Notes: a model not told the origin generated them from the sequence alone. A stretch of DNA of 49,106 bases from Kineosporiaceae bacterium (GCA_016794595.1 JAEUJN010000110.1:1-49106); one strand, 5' to 3'. Positions 1 to 9,331 are shown, counted from the stretch's first letter. A program made the numbers and translations.

Positions 1-649
1 TGGTGGTGCCGTTGGTGTTGGTGGCGGTGACCGTGACGGTGTAGGTGGTGCCGTTGGTCAGGGCGGTGAAGGTGCAGGTGAGGGGGTCGGTGGGGGTCAG
101 GGTGCAGGTTTGGGTGGCGGGGGTGGTGGTGGCGGTGTAGCTGGTGATCGCCGATCCGTTGTCGGCGGGGGTGGTCCAGGTGGCGGTGATCTGGGTGTCG
201 GTGGGGGTGGTGGTGATCTCGGGGGGGTCGGGGTAGCCGGTGCAGGGGGTGGTTGCGGTGGTGGAGGCGGTCGAGGTCCAGGTGCCGTGGCGGGCGTGGA
301 CGTGAGGGGTCAGCGCGCTGGTCGGGACGGTCACGGTGGAGGTGGTGCCGGGTTGGGTGCTGGCCAGGGTGGTGGTTCCGTCGGTGATGTCGTAGGTGAT
401 GCCGGGGCGTAGTCCGGTGGCGGGGGTCCAGGTGACCTGGCAGGTGGTGGGTCCGGTGCGGGTGGTGGTGACCGCGGTCGGGATCCAGGCGTCCAGGTCG
501 GCGGCGGTCAGGGCGCTGCCGGCGTTGGCGGTGGTGGCGGTGAACGCTGCCTGGGTCAGTGAGGAGAAGAACGCCGCCAACCCGGCCAGCATCAACCCCG
601 ACGCCAACCCCACCAACCCACCACGGCGTGGGGCAGCGCGATGCGTCAC
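1..649 (-). CDS. Secreted fibronectin type III repeat protein (C-terminus outside window)
   Basis: Reading the minus strand from a GTG at 649 gives a basic N-terminus (THRAAPRRGG), a hydrophobic stretch (GLASGLMLAGLAAFFSSL) and then a Thr/Pro-rich chain, which fits a signal peptide or anchor followed by extracellular repeats. Phrases such as TWTPATGL, TWTTPADNGSAITSYTATT and FTALTNGTTYTVTVTATN are the strands and Trp/Tyr core of fibronectin type III modules. The frame stays open to the window edge, so the protein is incomplete. A second GTG at 667 is in frame, so the exact start is uncertain. Composition is strongly biased to ACC/GCC codons, which makes the plus strand look like GGT repeats. 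Fibronectin III modules in actinomycete exoproteins usually space catalytic or adhesive domains; the function here cannot be told. Confidence 0.7.
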   Translation of the reverse strand, partial: MTHRAAPRRGGLVGLASGLMLAGLAAFFSSLTQAAFTATTANAGSALTAADLDAWIPTAVTTTRTGPTTCQVTWTPATGLRPGITYDITDGTTTLASTQPGTTSTVTVPTSALTPHVHARHGTWTSTASTTATTPCTGYPDPPEITTTPTDTQITATWTTPADNGSAITSYTATTTPATQTCTLTPTDPLTCTFTALTNGTTYTVTVTATNTNGTT

Positions 650-709
650 CCGGCCGAGCCCACCCACACGGGGTTCATCGACCGGTCGAGCGATTCGGCC
701 AACGGGTCG

Positions 710-1438
710 TCACCCGTTTGCCCCGCCCCGATCCCGATCGGCGATCGGCGATCGGCGCGGCAGTAGCGGCGGCGGCAGGAGTCCACGGGCGATCGCCACC
801 GTGCAGGCCGCGGTGCGGTCCTCCACCCCCAGCTTCTCGAAGATCCGCCGGACGTGGGTCTTGACCGTGGTCTCGCCGATGAACAGCTCACGCCCGATCT
901 GCGGGTTGGACAGGCCGCGCGAGATGCCGGTCAGCACCTGTACCTCGCGCTCGGTGAGCGTCGGCATGGCCGGCTGGCGCAGTCCCTGGGCCAGCTGTGC
1001 GGCGACCGGCGGCGACAGCACGGTCTCCCCGCGGGCGGTGGCCAGGATCGCCCGGACCAGATCGGCGGTCGGACTGTCCTTGAGCAGGTACCCGCCGGCG
1101 CCGGCAGCCAGCGCCTGGAGCACGTCCGCCTCACTGCTGAACGTGGTCAGCACGAGGACGGCGCCGAGCCCCGCCGTGACGATCTCGCGGATCGCGGCCA
1201 GACCGTCCATGCCCGGCAGCCTCAGGTCCATCAGGACGACGGCGGGCCGCAGGGCCGCGGCCACCCGGACGGCGTCCTCGGCCGTGCCCACGGCGGCGAC
1301 GACCTCCACGCCGGGGTGAGAGCCGAGCACCGCCTCCAGCCCTTCGCGGACCACGGGATGGTCATCGACCACCAGTACCGTCACCGGGCCGCACGGATCG
1401 TCCCGCTGCCCCGACTGCCCGGGGGAGGGGGCGTTCAC
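710..1438 (-). CDS. NarL/LuxR-family two-component response regulator
   Basis: The 242-residue protein has an N-terminal receiver domain (VTVLVVDDHPVVREGLE, with the acidic pair at about 25-26 and the phospho-acceptor Asp71 in VLMDLRLPGMDG) and a C-terminal LuxR helix-turn-helix (LTEREVQVLTGISRGLSNPQIGR, then TTVKTHVRRIFEKLGV). It would be phosphorylated by the upstream kinase and bind DNA as a dimer. The GTG start at 1438 overlaps the kinase stop in a GTGA, so the two are translationally coupled. Downstream of the helix-turn-helix the chain ends in a Pro/Arg-rich tail of about 20 residues. Targets are not evident; the neighbouring secreted fibronectin protein is only a guess. Confidence 0.93.
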   Translation of the reverse strand: MNAPSPGQSGQRDDPCGPVTVLVVDDHPVVREGLEAVLGSHPGVEVVAAVGTAEDAVRVAAALRPAVVLMDLRLPGMDGLAAIREIVTAGLGAVLVLTTFSSEADVLQALAAGAGGYLLKDSPTADLVRAILATARGETVLSPPVAAQLAQGLRQPAMPTLTEREVQVLTGISRGLSNPQIGRELFIGETTVKTHVRRIFEKLGVEDRTAACTVAIARGLLPPPLLPRRSPIADRDRGGANG

Positions 1439-2670
1439 GGTCGGCTCACCGGCAGCTCCACCAGCACGGCGGTGCCGGTCGCCCCACTGTCGAGGGTGAG
1501 CCGGCCGCCGACGTGGGCCGCGCGCATCCGCATGGTGGTCAACCCGACGCCGGTGTGGGCAGGTCCGGGGGCGAACCCGCACCCGTCGTCGCGCACCTCC
1601 AGCGCCAGGGAGTCGGGGCGGTAGCACAGCTCGACGTGCACCCGCCGCGCCCGGGCGTGCCTCGTCGCGTTCGTGATCGCCTCCTGGGCGATCCGCAGCA
1701 CCGTCACCTCCAGATCCGGCGGCAGGGGGCGCGGTGTTCCCCGCAGTGCGAGGTCGACCTGTTCCGGCCCGGTGCTCCCGGCTCGGTCGATCAGCTGGCC
1801 GAGGGCCTCGGCCAGCGCCGTCTCGCGCAGCGCCGGGGGCGTCAGCCCTGCCACCAACGCCCGCGCCTCGGACAGGTTCTCCTGTGCCGTCCGGTGCGCG
1901 GAGGCCAGCAGCCGGCGGGTGTCCACGTCGTCCTCGGGCAGGCGCGCCTGGGCCGCCTCCAGCAGCAAGGTGATGCCGGCGAACCCCTGGGCGAGAGTGT
2001 CGTGGACCTCGGCCACCCACCGATCGCGTTCGGTCGCAGCCCCGGCCTGGCGGCTCAGGTGGTCGAGTTCGTACCGCAGCCTGGTGAGCTCCTCGAGTGC
2101 ACCGGCCCGGCGCCGGCTCTGCGCGACCACGATGGTGATCCACATCCCGAGCAGGATCGCGCAGGCCGCACCCAGTGCTCCACTGACGACCCAGCCCAGC
2201 TGTGCGGCGCGGTCTCCCTCCGACCGCAGCACGGCCACTGCGGTGACGCAGGTCCCGATCCCCACCGTTGCCACGACCGCCCGCCGGGTGGGCAGGCTCA
2301 TCCACAGCTGCGGGTAGAGGGCGAACAGCAGGACGGCGCCGACCGGCGCCAGCGCGAACAGCAGCACCGCCAGGGTCGAGGTCACCGCGACCGCGACGGT
2401 CACCTGGCGAGGCGATCGACCGGGCCCGAGCAGTCGCCCACCGGCCAGGGCGTACCAGGCCGCGAGCAGGCCCAGGCAGCCCAGGGCCGCCTGGCGGGAG
2501 CCGACCGGCTCGGTGCGGTCGGTGGCGATCAGGACGCCGGTGACCAGCCCGAGGGCTGCCACCAGCCAGTGCCATGCCGGGAGCAACCGATCCCAGGCAT
2601 GGATCGCCTCCGGGGGGCCGTCGTCCGCTGTGGTGGACGGCACCGGGCCGGAGATCGGGTCGCTGGGCAC
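1435..2670 (-). CDS. Membrane sensor histidine kinase, HisKA_3 type
   Basis: The 411-residue protein has an N-terminal membrane region of about five or six hydrophobic segments (residues about 30-185) without a large extracytoplasmic loop. It continues with a HisKA_3 dimerisation domain carrying the phospho-acceptor His223 in RWVAEVHDTLAQGF, and a HATPase_c domain with VRDDGCGF and TGVGLTTMRMRA boxes. It is the cognate kinase of the response regulator with which it overlaps. I chose the GTG at 2670 because GAGG lies eight bases upstream; a TTG two codons earlier is also in frame. The small loops suggest it senses something in or at the membrane, as the actinomycete kinases related to LiaS/DesK do. 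That last point is inference. Confidence 0.9.
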   Translation of the reverse strand: MPSDPISGPVPSTTADDGPPEAIHAWDRLLPAWHWLVAALGLVTGVLIATDRTEPVGSRQAALGCLGLLAAWYALAGGRLLGPGRSPRQVTVAVAVTSTLAVLLFALAPVGAVLLFALYPQLWMSLPTRRAVVATVGIGTCVTAVAVLRSEGDRAAQLGWVVSGALGAACAILLGMWITIVVAQSRRRAGALEELTRLRYELDHLSRQAGAATERDRWVAEVHDTLAQGFAGITLLLEAAQARLPEDDVDTRRLLASAHRTAQENLSEARALVAGLTPPALRETALAEALGQLIDRAGSTGPEQVDLALRGTPRPLPPDLEVTVLRIAQEAITNATRHARARRVHVELCYRPDSLALEVRDDGCGFAPGPAHTGVGLTTMRMRAAHVGGRLTLDSGATGTAVLVELPVSRP

Positions 2671-2787
2671 GGCCAAGACCTCATCATGCGGTGCCGCCGG
2701 GCGGGCGGGGATCCTGCGACCGGAGGACAGGGCATTCCTGCCGCCGATCGTTCCGGGCCGGCGAGACCCGGCCTACGGTCGGCGGAC

Positions 2788-2991
2788 ATGATCCCCTTCT
2801 TCGTCTCCCGCGCCGGAGCCACGGCGCTCGTCGGCCTGTCGATCCTCTACGGCGCCGTGATCGCCCTGCTCGGGGCCCTGGCGCCCTCGGCGCTGGAGCC
2901 ATTCGCCCTGGGCGGTGCCCTCGGCGTGGGCGTCCTCTGGGCGATCCGGTCGATGCTGGTCCGGGCCACCGACCGGCAGGACCGGGGGTAG
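2788..2991 (+). CDS. Small membrane protein (67 aa)
   Basis: A 67-residue frame is predicted to cross the membrane twice (ATALVGLSILYGAVIALLGALA and FALGGALGVGVLWAIRSML), with an Arg/Asp-rich tail. It is divergent from the histidine kinase and precedes the IclR gene on the same strand. The start ATG has only a weak purine stretch (GGCGGAC) upstream. I do not recognise a family. The hydrophobic pattern and a clean reading frame with third-position GC bias support it as a real gene, but its size leaves doubt. Confidence 0.5.
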   Translation: MIPFFVSRAGATALVGLSILYGAVIALLGALAPSALEPFALGGALGVGVLWAIRSMLVRATDRQDRG

Positions 2992-3030
2992 CGTGCCTCC
3001 GACGGGACGGACGGCACTCGCCCTTCCCCG

Positions 3031-3043
3031 TGCGTATCGCGCA
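3031..3043 (+). promoter_or_regulatory. Candidate IclR autoregulatory site in front of the iclR-type gene
   Basis: TGCG-TATCG-CGCA is an inverted repeat with a 5-bp spacer placed 12-25 bases before the regulator start. It has the same TGCG-N5-CGCA layout as the motifs at 3955 and 19174. A CATACT hexamer at 3042-3047 could be a -10 element placing the transcript start at or next to the ATG, so the message may be leaderless. There is no Shine-Dalgarno sequence, which agrees with that. Autoregulation is inferred from position only. Confidence 0.4.
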
Positions 3044-3055
3044 TACTGATGCGCC

Positions 3056-3865
3056 ATGAGCAACAACCAGCGGGGGGCTGACAACGGGTCGGGTTTGGTG
3101 CAGTCCGTGGACCGTGCCCTGACGATCCTGCAGTCCCTCGCCCGGGACGGCGAACTGGGCGTGACCGAGATCGCGGCCGGCCTCGGCGTCCACAAGTCCA
3201 CCGCCTTCCGCCTGGTGGCCACGCTCGAGGCGCACGACCTGGTGGAACAGGTCTCCGACCGGGGCAAGTTCCGCCTGGGCGTGGGCGTGCTGCGGCTCGC
3301 CGGGGCGACCACCGTGCGGCTGGACCTGATCCAGGAGAGCCGGCCGGTCGCCGTCCGGCTGGCCAAGGCCGTCGGTGAGACTGTCAACGTCGCCGTGCTG
3401 TCGGGCGCCGAGGCGCTCTACCTCGACCAGGTGAGCGGTCCCTCGGCCCTGGCGCTGCAGAACTGGGCGGGCCAGCGCATCCCGCTGCACGCCACGTCCA
3501 ACGGCAAGGTCCTGCTCGCTCACGCGGCGCCGGTGGTGGTCTCGGACGCCCTGCGCTCCCTGCGCCGGTTCACCTCACGCACCGTGGTCGACCCGGTGGC
3601 CCTCCAGCGTGACCTGGACGAGGTCCGCCGGCGGGGCTGGGCCCTGGCCGTCGACGAGCTGGAGGAGGGCCTGACGGCGATCGCGGCCCCGATCCGGGCC
3701 GTGGACGGCGCCGTGATCGCCTCCCTGAGTGCCTCCGGGCCGACCTTCCGGCTCACGGCAGAACGGACGCCGGAGGTGGCCTCCCGGGTCGTCGCCGCGG
3801 CTCGGGAGATCTCCGAGCGGATGGGCTGGCACGACGTGGAGCCCGTTCGCCGTGGCGTACAGTAA
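3056..3865 (+). CDS. IclR-family transcriptional regulator
   Basis: The 269-residue protein has an N-terminal winged helix (about residues 17-75; LGVTEIAAGLGVHKSTAFRL is the helix-turn-helix). A C-terminal effector domain follows (ETVNVAVLSGAEALYLDQV, then IPLHATSNGKVLLAH and RGWALAVDELEEGLTAIAAPI, which are standard IclR effector-domain boxes). Length matches the family. It lies directly before the betaine-type ABC transporter genes on the same strand, and a related inverted repeat precedes this gene, the transporter and the distant dimethylglycine-type gene. It is therefore the best candidate regulator of betaine uptake and breakdown. Whether it represses or activates, and its ligand, cannot be read from sequence. 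Confidence 0.93.
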   Translation: MSNNQRGADNGSGLVQSVDRALTILQSLARDGELGVTEIAAGLGVHKSTAFRLVATLEAHDLVEQVSDRGKFRLGVGVLRLAGATTVRLDLIQESRPVAVRLAKAVGETVNVAVLSGAEALYLDQVSGPSALALQNWAGQRIPLHATSNGKVLLAHAAPVVVSDALRSLRRFTSRTVVDPVALQRDLDEVRRRGWALAVDELEEGLTAIAAPIRAVDGAVIASLSASGPTFRLTAERTPEVASRVVAAAREISERMGWHDVEPVRRGVQ

Positions 3866-3903
3866 CAATCTGCTACCTGAGGCACTCTTCTGACCGGGAA
3901 CGC

Positions 3904-3933
3904 TTGACGCTGGTCACAGTCCCCGTCGATTCT
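3904..3933 (+). promoter_or_regulatory. Possible sigma-70-type promoter of the betaine transporter operon
   Basis: TTGACG at 3904-3909 matches a -35 box in five of six positions. It is followed after 18 bases by GATTCT at 3928-3933, a weak -10. The paired operator motif lies immediately downstream at 3955-3991, where a bound regulator could block elongation. This is a pattern match only. Confidence 0.3.
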
Positions 3934-3954
3934 GTTGCCCGATGACCACCCGGA

Positions 3955-3991
3955 TTGCGTCATGCGCAACGCAGTGTCGTCATGCGAAACA
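3955..3991 (+). promoter_or_regulatory. Paired operator-like motif upstream of the betaine ABC transporter
   Basis: Two imperfect palindromes occur in tandem: TTGCG-TCATG-CGCAA at 3955-3969 and TGTCG-TCATG-CGAAACA at 3975-3991. Their shared core CGTCATGCG repeats at a 20-bp spacing, about two helical turns, so both could be contacted from one face of the DNA. The same pair with the same spacing lies upstream of the dimethylglycine-type gene (19174-19210). The natural candidate ligand is the adjacent IclR regulator. Confidence 0.6.
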
Positions 3992-4030
3992 CCTGATGGC
4001 CGTTCGCACTGCCAGGAAGGTTGCCCGGAG

Positions 4031-5122
4031 ATGACGGATCAACAGCAGCGCGAGACCGAGTCGGTGATCAGCGTCCGTGACCTGTGGAAGGTGTTCGGCC
4101 CCGGTGCCGACAAGGTTCCCCGCTCACCGGAGCTGGCGGCACTCAGCCGGCGCGAGCTGATCGATGCAACCGGGTGCACCGCCGCGGTGCGTGACGTCAC
4201 CTTCGACGTCGCCCCGGGCGAGGTCTTCGTGGTGATGGGCCTGTCCGGCTCGGGCAAGTCCACCCTGTTGCGCTGTCTCACCCGCCTGATCGAGCCCACC
4301 TCCGGGACGATGATGTTCGGCGGGCAGGACATCCTGGCCGTCGACGCCCGCCGGTTGCGCGAGCTGCGCCGGACGAAGTTCTCCATGGTCTTCCAGCATT
4401 TCGGCCTGCTGCCGCACCGCAAGGTGGTCGAGAACGTCGCTTACGGGCTCGAGATCCGGGGGGCGAGCAAGGCCGAGCGCACCCGGCGGGCCATGGAGGT
4501 GATCGAGCTCGTGGGCCTGTCGGGCTACGAGTCCTCCTACCCCGATCAGCTCTCCGGCGGCATGCAGCAGCGGGTGGGGCTCGCCCGCGCGCTGGCCGTC
4601 GACCCCGAGGTGCTGTTCTTCGACGAGCCGTTCTCGGCCCTCGACCCGCTGATCCGCCGCGACATGCAGAACGAGGTCATCCGCCTCCACAAGGAGGTCG
4701 GCAAGACCATGGTCTTCATCACCCACGACCTGTCCGAGGCGCTCAAACTCGGCGACCGCATCATGATCATGCGGGACGGCGCGCAGATCCAGGTGGGCAC
4801 CGGCGACGAGCTGGTCGGGGCGCCGGCCGACGACTACGTGCGCGACTTCGTGCAGGACGTCAACCGCTCCCACGTGCTCACCCTGCGCTGGATCATGCGT
4901 CCCCCGCGTCCCGGTGACCCGATGGACGGGCCGGTGCTGGGCCAGGACGTGCTGGTCCACGAGGCGGTCCGCGCCGTCCTGGCCGCCCGCAAACCCGCCC
5001 GGATCATGGACTCGGCGGACAACCTGATCGGCATGGTGGGCGATGAGGAGATCTTCGGGGTGATCACCTCCACCGAGACGGTCGCGGCGGCGTCCTCGCG
5101 TCCGGTGACGGTGGCCCGGTGA
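4031..5122 (+). CDS. proV: Glycine betaine/proline-type ABC transporter ATP-binding protein
   Basis: The 363-residue protein carries all ABC boxes: Walker A GLSGSGKS at residues 70-77, signature [15 protein letters not shown], Walker [14 protein letters not shown] and the switch His in [11 protein letters not shown]. The long N-terminal part before the Walker A ([27 protein letters not shown]) and a C-terminal extension with one CBS-like segment are typical of ProV/OpuAA. I placed the start at the ATG preceded by AGGAAGG. The stop overlaps the permease start in GTGA. It supplies energy for import of betaine or a similar quaternary amine. The presence of one rather than two clear CBS repeats may alter osmotic gating; that is inference. 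Confidence 0.93.
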   Translation: MTDQQQRETESVISVRDLWKVFGPGADKVPRSPELAALSRRELIDATGCTAAVRDVTFDVAPGEVFVVMGLSGSGKSTLLRCLTRLIEPTSGTMMFGGQDILAVDARRLRELRRTKFSMVFQHFGLLPHRKVVENVAYGLEIRGASKAERTRRAMEVIELVGLSGYESSYPDQLSGGMQQRVGLARALAVDPEVLFFDEPFSALDPLIRRDMQNEVIRLHKEVGKTMVFITHDLSEALKLGDRIMIMRDGAQIQVGTGDELVGAPADDYVRDFVQDVNRSHVLTLRWIMRPPRPGDPMDGPVLGQDVLVHEAVRAVLAARKPARIMDSADNLIGMVGDEEIFGVITSTETVAAASSRPVTVAR

Positions 5123-7194
5123 GCACGGCGACCACGCCGACCGCCCGGGACGGCGGGGACGGCGCGGCCGGCTCGGGCACCCCCGAGCCCGTCGAGGTCG
5201 GGGTCGTCGTCCGGGGACGCCGCCGGCTCACCACGGCGGCGCAGGTCGCGGTCGTCCTGGTGGTCTGGATCGTCGCCTGGGCGGCCCTGCGCGGTACGCA
5301 CACCCTGCCGCTGGCGCCGTCCGACCTCACCTCGTTGCACCACTCGCTGAACGACGCCCGCGACTGGGTGGACGACAACCGCAACTCCTCACCGATCTTC
5401 CTCTACGTGTTCAACGAGATCCGGGTCGTCCTGAACGCGCTGAGCCAGATGTTCATGAACCTGGTCGCGGTGCCGCCCGAGGGGGCACAGTTCCCCCGGC
5501 TGGGCTGGCTCGGCGTGGTGGCCCTGTTCACCTTCGTGGCGACCTGGCTGGGCAACCTGCGGGTGGGGTTGCTGACCCTGGTCGGGTTGGTGTTCCTGGG
5601 ATTGCAGGGCTTGTGGGTGCCGTCCATGGAGACCCTGGCGGTCACTGCGGCGGCGGTCCTGGTGGCGTTGGCGATCGGCATCCCGCTGGGGGTCCTGGCC
5701 GGGTTCAACAACCGGTTCGATCGCCTGATCACCCCGCTGCTGGACTTCATGCAGACCATGCCGCCGTTCGTCTACCTGGCGCCGCTGGCGCTGTTCTTCG
5801 GCATCGGACTGGCGTCCGCGGTGATCACCACGCTGGTGTTCGCCGCGCCGCCGGTGATCAGGCTGACCGCTCATGGCATCCGCTCGGTGAACAAGGCGAC
5901 GGTCGAGGCCTCGCAGTCACTGGGGGCGACCCCCGGGCAGACCCTGCGCGGCGTCCTGTTGCCGATGTCGCGGCGCACCATCGTGCTCGGGATCAACCAG
6001 ACCATCATGGCGGCCCTCGCCATGGTGACCATCGCCGCCCTGATCGACGGTCCGGGGCTGGGCAAGAACGTGATCAAGGCGCTGTCGACGGTGGACGTCG
6101 GCACGGCCTTCAACGCGGGCCTGGCCCTGGTGGTGCTGGCGATCGTGCTCGACCGGACGACGACCGCGATGGCCCTGCGCAGCGAGGGGGGCAGCCACAC
6201 CCAGCGTCACCGCTCGCCGCTGGCCCGCCGCGTGGAGCAGTGGCGCCGTCCGCTGCTGGGCGTCGGCGCGGCGATCACGCTGGTGGCCGTCTGGCTCTCG
6301 CGTACCTATGTGGCCTACGCGGAGTTCCCGTTCACGGCCGGCGGCACGTGGGATCTGGGCCGGCACGTCCGCCGAGGTGCCGACAGCGTGACCACCTGGG
6401 TGCAGGACACCTTCCCGGTGCTCAGCGAGGGCCTGATGACCTGGGTGACCCGCGGGATCATCGACCCGCTCCAGGCCCTGCTCGAGACCTCCCCCTGGTG
6501 GCTGACCTCGATCGCGATCCTGGCGCTGGCCTGGATCCTCGGCCGGTGGCGGGCGACGGTGCCGGCCGTGATCTGCCTGGGCCTGATGGTCTGGACCGGG
6601 TTGTGGCAGGACAGCATGATCACGCTGGCCTCGACCCTGGTGGCCACCCTGCTGGTGATGCTGCTCGGCGTGGGGGTCGGGGTCTGGATGGGCCGCAGCG
6701 ACCGCGCCGATGCCGTCATCCGGCCGGTCCTGGACGCCGCCCAGGTGCTGCCCCCGTTCGTGTACATGGTGCCCGTGGTGGCCCTGTTCGCCCCCGGGCG
6801 GTTCAGCGCCATCGTGGCCGCTGTGGTCTACGCCGCCCCGGTGGCGATCAAGATCTGCGCGGACGGCATCCGGACCGTCTCGGCCACGACGGTGGAAGCG
6901 GCTGTGGCGGCAGGGTCGACCACGTCCCAGGTCGTTCGCAAGGTGCAACTGCCGATGGCCACCCCGGCGGTCACCCTGGCCACCAACCAGGGCCTGATCT
7001 TCGTGCTGTCCATGGTGGTCATGGGCGGCCTGGTCGGTGGCGGAGCCCTCGGCAACGACGTGGTGGGCGGCTTCACCCAACGTGAGTTGTTCGGCAAGGG
7101 GTTGGCTGCCGGGCTGGCGATCGTGCTGCTCGGCATCATGCTCGACCGGGTCACCCAGGCCGCGTCCCGGCGGGTGGGCCGGCCCGGCCGGTGA
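5119..7194 (+). CDS. proW: Double-length glycine betaine/proline-type ABC permease
   Basis: At 691 residues this is more than twice the usual ProW/OpuAB size. It has two complete permease halves, each with its own coupling-loop sequence: [23 protein letters not shown] in the first and [23 protein letters not shown] in the second. Each half also has a matching [14 protein letters not shown] or [14 protein letters not shown] segment. About twelve or more membrane helices are predicted. The two halves are diverged, so the protein probably forms a single-chain pseudo-dimer. GTG at 5119 overlaps the ATPase stop. It would form the translocation channel with the flanking ATPase and lipoprotein. Confidence 0.92.
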   Translation: MSTATTPTARDGGDGAAGSGTPEPVEVGVVVRGRRRLTTAAQVAVVLVVWIVAWAALRGTHTLPLAPSDLTSLHHSLNDARDWVDDNRNSSPIFLYVFNEIRVVLNALSQMFMNLVAVPPEGAQFPRLGWLGVVALFTFVATWLGNLRVGLLTLVGLVFLGLQGLWVPSMETLAVTAAAVLVALAIGIPLGVLAGFNNRFDRLITPLLDFMQTMPPFVYLAPLALFFGIGLASAVITTLVFAAPPVIRLTAHGIRSVNKATVEASQSLGATPGQTLRGVLLPMSRRTIVLGINQTIMAALAMVTIAALIDGPGLGKNVIKALSTVDVGTAFNAGLALVVLAIVLDRTTTAMALRSEGGSHTQRHRSPLARRVEQWRRPLLGVGAAITLVAVWLSRTYVAYAEFPFTAGGTWDLGRHVRRGADSVTTWVQDTFPVLSEGLMTWVTRGIIDPLQALLETSPWWLTSIAILALAWILGRWRATVPAVICLGLMVWTGLWQDSMITLASTLVATLLVMLLGVGVGVWMGRSDRADAVIRPVLDAAQVLPPFVYMVPVVALFAPGRFSAIVAAVVYAAPVAIKICADGIRTVSATTVEAAVAAGSTTSQVVRKVQLPMATPAVTLATNQGLIFVLSMVVMGGLVGGGALGNDVVGGFTQRELFGKGLAAGLAIVLLGIMLDRVTQAASRRVGRPGR

Positions 7195-7292
7195 GGGGAG
7201 CCGAGCCACCACGGGGAGCTGTCAGGGGGGAGTCGTCCCAGGAAGGTCCTGAGACAACGCAGGGGAACCATCTACGAGGAGGTCGGAACACA

Positions 7293-8297
7293 GTGCGAGG
7301 ACTCAGGACGGCACGCGTGACCGCCCTGGTCGCCAGTGCCGCAGTGGCGCTGGTGCTCAGTGGTTGTGGCGGCGCCAAGGTCGGCGACACCGGAGCGGCC
7401 TCCTCGGCCGCACCCGCGGCGTCCGGCAGTGGTGGCGGCGGTGGCGCGGAGTGCGGCACCTTCAACATCGCGATCAACAACTGGGTCGGCTACGAGGCGA
7501 ACGCCGCCGTGGTCGGCTACGTCGCCGAACGGGACCTGAAGTGCAAGGTGGTCAAGAAGGACCTGAAGGAGGAGGTGGCCTGGCAGGGCTTCGAGTCCGG
7601 TGAGGTCGACGTCGTCCTGGAGAACTGGGGCCACCCCGACCTGGTGAAGAAGTACATCGACGAGAAGCAGGTCGCCGTCGATGCCGGGCTCACCGGCAAC
7701 AAGGGCGTGATCGGCTGGTACGTGCCGCCGTGGATGGCTGCCAAGTACCCCGACATCACCGACTGGAAGAACCTGAACAAGTACGCCGACCTGTTCAAGA
7801 CCACCGAGTCCGGCGGCAAGGGTCAGGTGCTCGACGGTGACCGGGCCTTCGTCACCAACGACGAGGCGCTGGTGAAGAACCTGAACCTCAACTACAAGGT
7901 CGTCTACTCCGGCAGCGAGACCGCACTGATCACCGCGTTCCGCCAGGCGGAGAAGCAGAAGAAGCCGCTGCTGGGCTACTTCTACGAGCCGCAGTGGTTC
8001 CTGTCCGAGGTCAAGCTGGTCAAGGTCAACCTCCCGCCGTACACCGACGGGTGTGACGCGGATCCGGCCAAGGTGGCCTGCGACTACCCGCCGTACGAGC
8101 TGAACAAGATCGCGTCCAAGAAGTTCATGGACTCCGGCAGCCCGGCCGCGAAGCTGGTGAAGAACTTCACCTGGACCAACGACGACCAGAACCTGGTCGC
8201 GAAGTACATCACCGTGGACAAGCTGTCCGCGGCGGACGCCGGCAAGAAGTGGGTGGAGGAGAACCCCGACAAGGTCAAGGCCTGGCTCGCCGGCTGA
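7293..8297 (+). CDS. proX: Betaine-type ABC substrate-binding lipoprotein
   Basis: The 334-residue protein starts with a lipoprotein signal (VALVLSGC, lipobox cysteine 25) and a Gly/Ser/Ala linker, then an OpuAC-type binding domain beginning FNIAINNWVGYEANAAVVGYV. Aromatic residues in NNWVGYEA, LENWGHPD and GWYVPPWM resemble the aromatic box that cages quaternary ammonium groups in this family. I chose the GTG at 7293 because AGGAGG lies upstream and the signal peptide begins there; earlier in-frame starts give no signal. It is the last gene of the transporter operon, with a strong palindrome 36 bases after the stop. Confidence 0.92.
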   Translation: MRGLRTARVTALVASAAVALVLSGCGGAKVGDTGAASSAAPAASGSGGGGGAECGTFNIAINNWVGYEANAAVVGYVAERDLKCKVVKKDLKEEVAWQGFESGEVDVVLENWGHPDLVKKYIDEKQVAVDAGLTGNKGVIGWYVPPWMAAKYPDITDWKNLNKYADLFKTTESGGKGQVLDGDRAFVTNDEALVKNLNLNYKVVYSGSETALITAFRQAEKQKKPLLGYFYEPQWFLSEVKLVKVNLPPYTDGCDADPAKVACDYPPYELNKIASKKFMDSGSPAAKLVKNFTWTNDDQNLVAKYITVDKLSAADAGKKWVEENPDKVKAWLAG

Positions 8298-8333
8298 CCC
8301 ACCCCACCCCCACCCACCCCACCCCCACCCCCG

Positions 8334-8373
8334 GTGATCATGCACTTTCGACTGTTCGAAAGTGCATGATCAC
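8334..8373. terminator. 40-bp perfect palindrome, bidirectional terminator or repeated element (copy 1)
   Basis: An 18-bp perfect stem (GTGATCATGCACTTTCGA and its complement) closes on a CTGT loop. G/C runs outside it (CCCCCG and GGGGG) nearly extend the stem. It sits between convergent genes, as a shared terminator would. The identical 40 bases in reverse orientation occur at 14502-14541. There is no U-run, which is common for actinomycete terminators. Confidence 0.75.
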
Positions 8374-8392
8374 GGGGGAGAGGTGGGCGCGG

Positions 8393-9295
8393 TCAGGCGA
8401 GGACGATCGACCGGGTCAGGTGGCGGGGACGGTCGGGGTCGAGTCCGGCCCGACGGGCCCGGGCGAGGCACAGCCGGTGGACGCGGACCAGGTCGGCCAT
8501 CGGGTCGATCGGGCGGTGCTCGAGGTGGGCCCCGGTCGCCCGCACCTGCTCGGTGAGCCCGTCGGGCAGCGGACCGAGTGACCACACGGCTCGACCGGCA
8601 CCGGCGATGCTGATCGGGCCGTGCCGGTAGTCCATCGCGGGGTAGGACTCCGCCCAGGCCTGGGTCGACTCGCGCAACTTCAGCGCGGCCTCGTGCGCCA
8701 GCCCGATGCTCCAGCCCCGGCCGAGGAAGGTGATCTGCTCGGCGTCCAGCAGCGCCGCCAGGGCACGCTGCTCGTCCTCGGCGAGCAGGTCGCGGGCCTG
8801 GTCGATCACCGGTGCGAGGTCCTGGCCGAGGCTCGAGCGCAAGAGGGCCAGGGTGGTGGTGGCGAATCGGGTCTGCACGACCGAGCGCTCGTCCACCTCC
8901 GGCAGCAGCACGGTGCGCTCTGCCTGCTCGGCCAGCGGGGTGCCCGCGGTGGCCACGAAGGCCACGTGTGCCGTCCCGTCCGCCCGGACCCGGTCGAGGA
9001 CCGACAGCACCTCGGTCGTGGTGCCCGAGCGCGAGATGAGAACGACATGGTCGTACCCCCGGCCGAGCCGGTGCTCGCTGGCGGTGTAGGCGTCACTCGG
9101 ACCTTGCCCGAGGTCCTCGCGCAGGGCCGCGTAGGCCTGCGCGATGAACCACGAGGTGCCACATCCGATCACCGCGACGCGTTGGCCGGGCCGGGGCAGG
9201 GCCGCCCGGGCCTCGTCGGTGCGCGAGAGGACGGCGGCCCAGTCGTCGGGCTGGCCGGCAACCTCGGCAGCCAGGTGGCTTCCGTGCTCGGACAT
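8393..9295 (-). CDS. SIS-domain sugar-phosphate isomerase/deaminase-like protein
   Basis: This 300-residue protein has two SIS (phosphosugar-binding) domains. The first contains VAVIGCGTSWFIAQAYAAL and VLISRSGTTTEVLSVLDRV, and the second contains ITFLGRGWSIGLAHEAALKLRE and AESYPAMDYRHGPI. This matches the isomerase half of glucosamine-6-phosphate synthase and AgaS-type deaminase/isomerases; no glutamine amidotransferase domain is present. It diverges from the DeoR regulator and shares a locus with a sugar ABC importer and NagA. It probably converts an amino-sugar phosphate, for example by deamination after NagA has removed the acetyl group. The precise sugar (gluco or galacto) is not resolved. 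Confidence 0.88.
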   Translation of the reverse strand: MSEHGSHLAAEVAGQPDDWAAVLSRTDEARAALPRPGQRVAVIGCGTSWFIAQAYAALREDLGQGPSDAYTASEHRLGRGYDHVVLISRSGTTTEVLSVLDRVRADGTAHVAFVATAGTPLAEQAERTVLLPEVDERSVVQTRFATTTLALLRSSLGQDLAPVIDQARDLLAEDEQRALAALLDAEQITFLGRGWSIGLAHEAALKLRESTQAWAESYPAMDYRHGPISIAGAGRAVWSLGPLPDGLTEQVRATGAHLEHRPIDPMADLVRVHRLCLARARRAGLDPDRPRHLTRSIVLA

Positions 9296-9331
9296 CGGGC
9301 CTCCACGGGCGGCTATCAGGGAGCTGAGTGA

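Noticed and set aside
1-640. GGT/GTG-rich plus-strand frames coding Gly/Val-rich proteins
   Set aside because: They are the complement of the ACC/GCC-rich fibronectin-III gene on the minus strand, which gives a sensible signal sequence and domain repeats.
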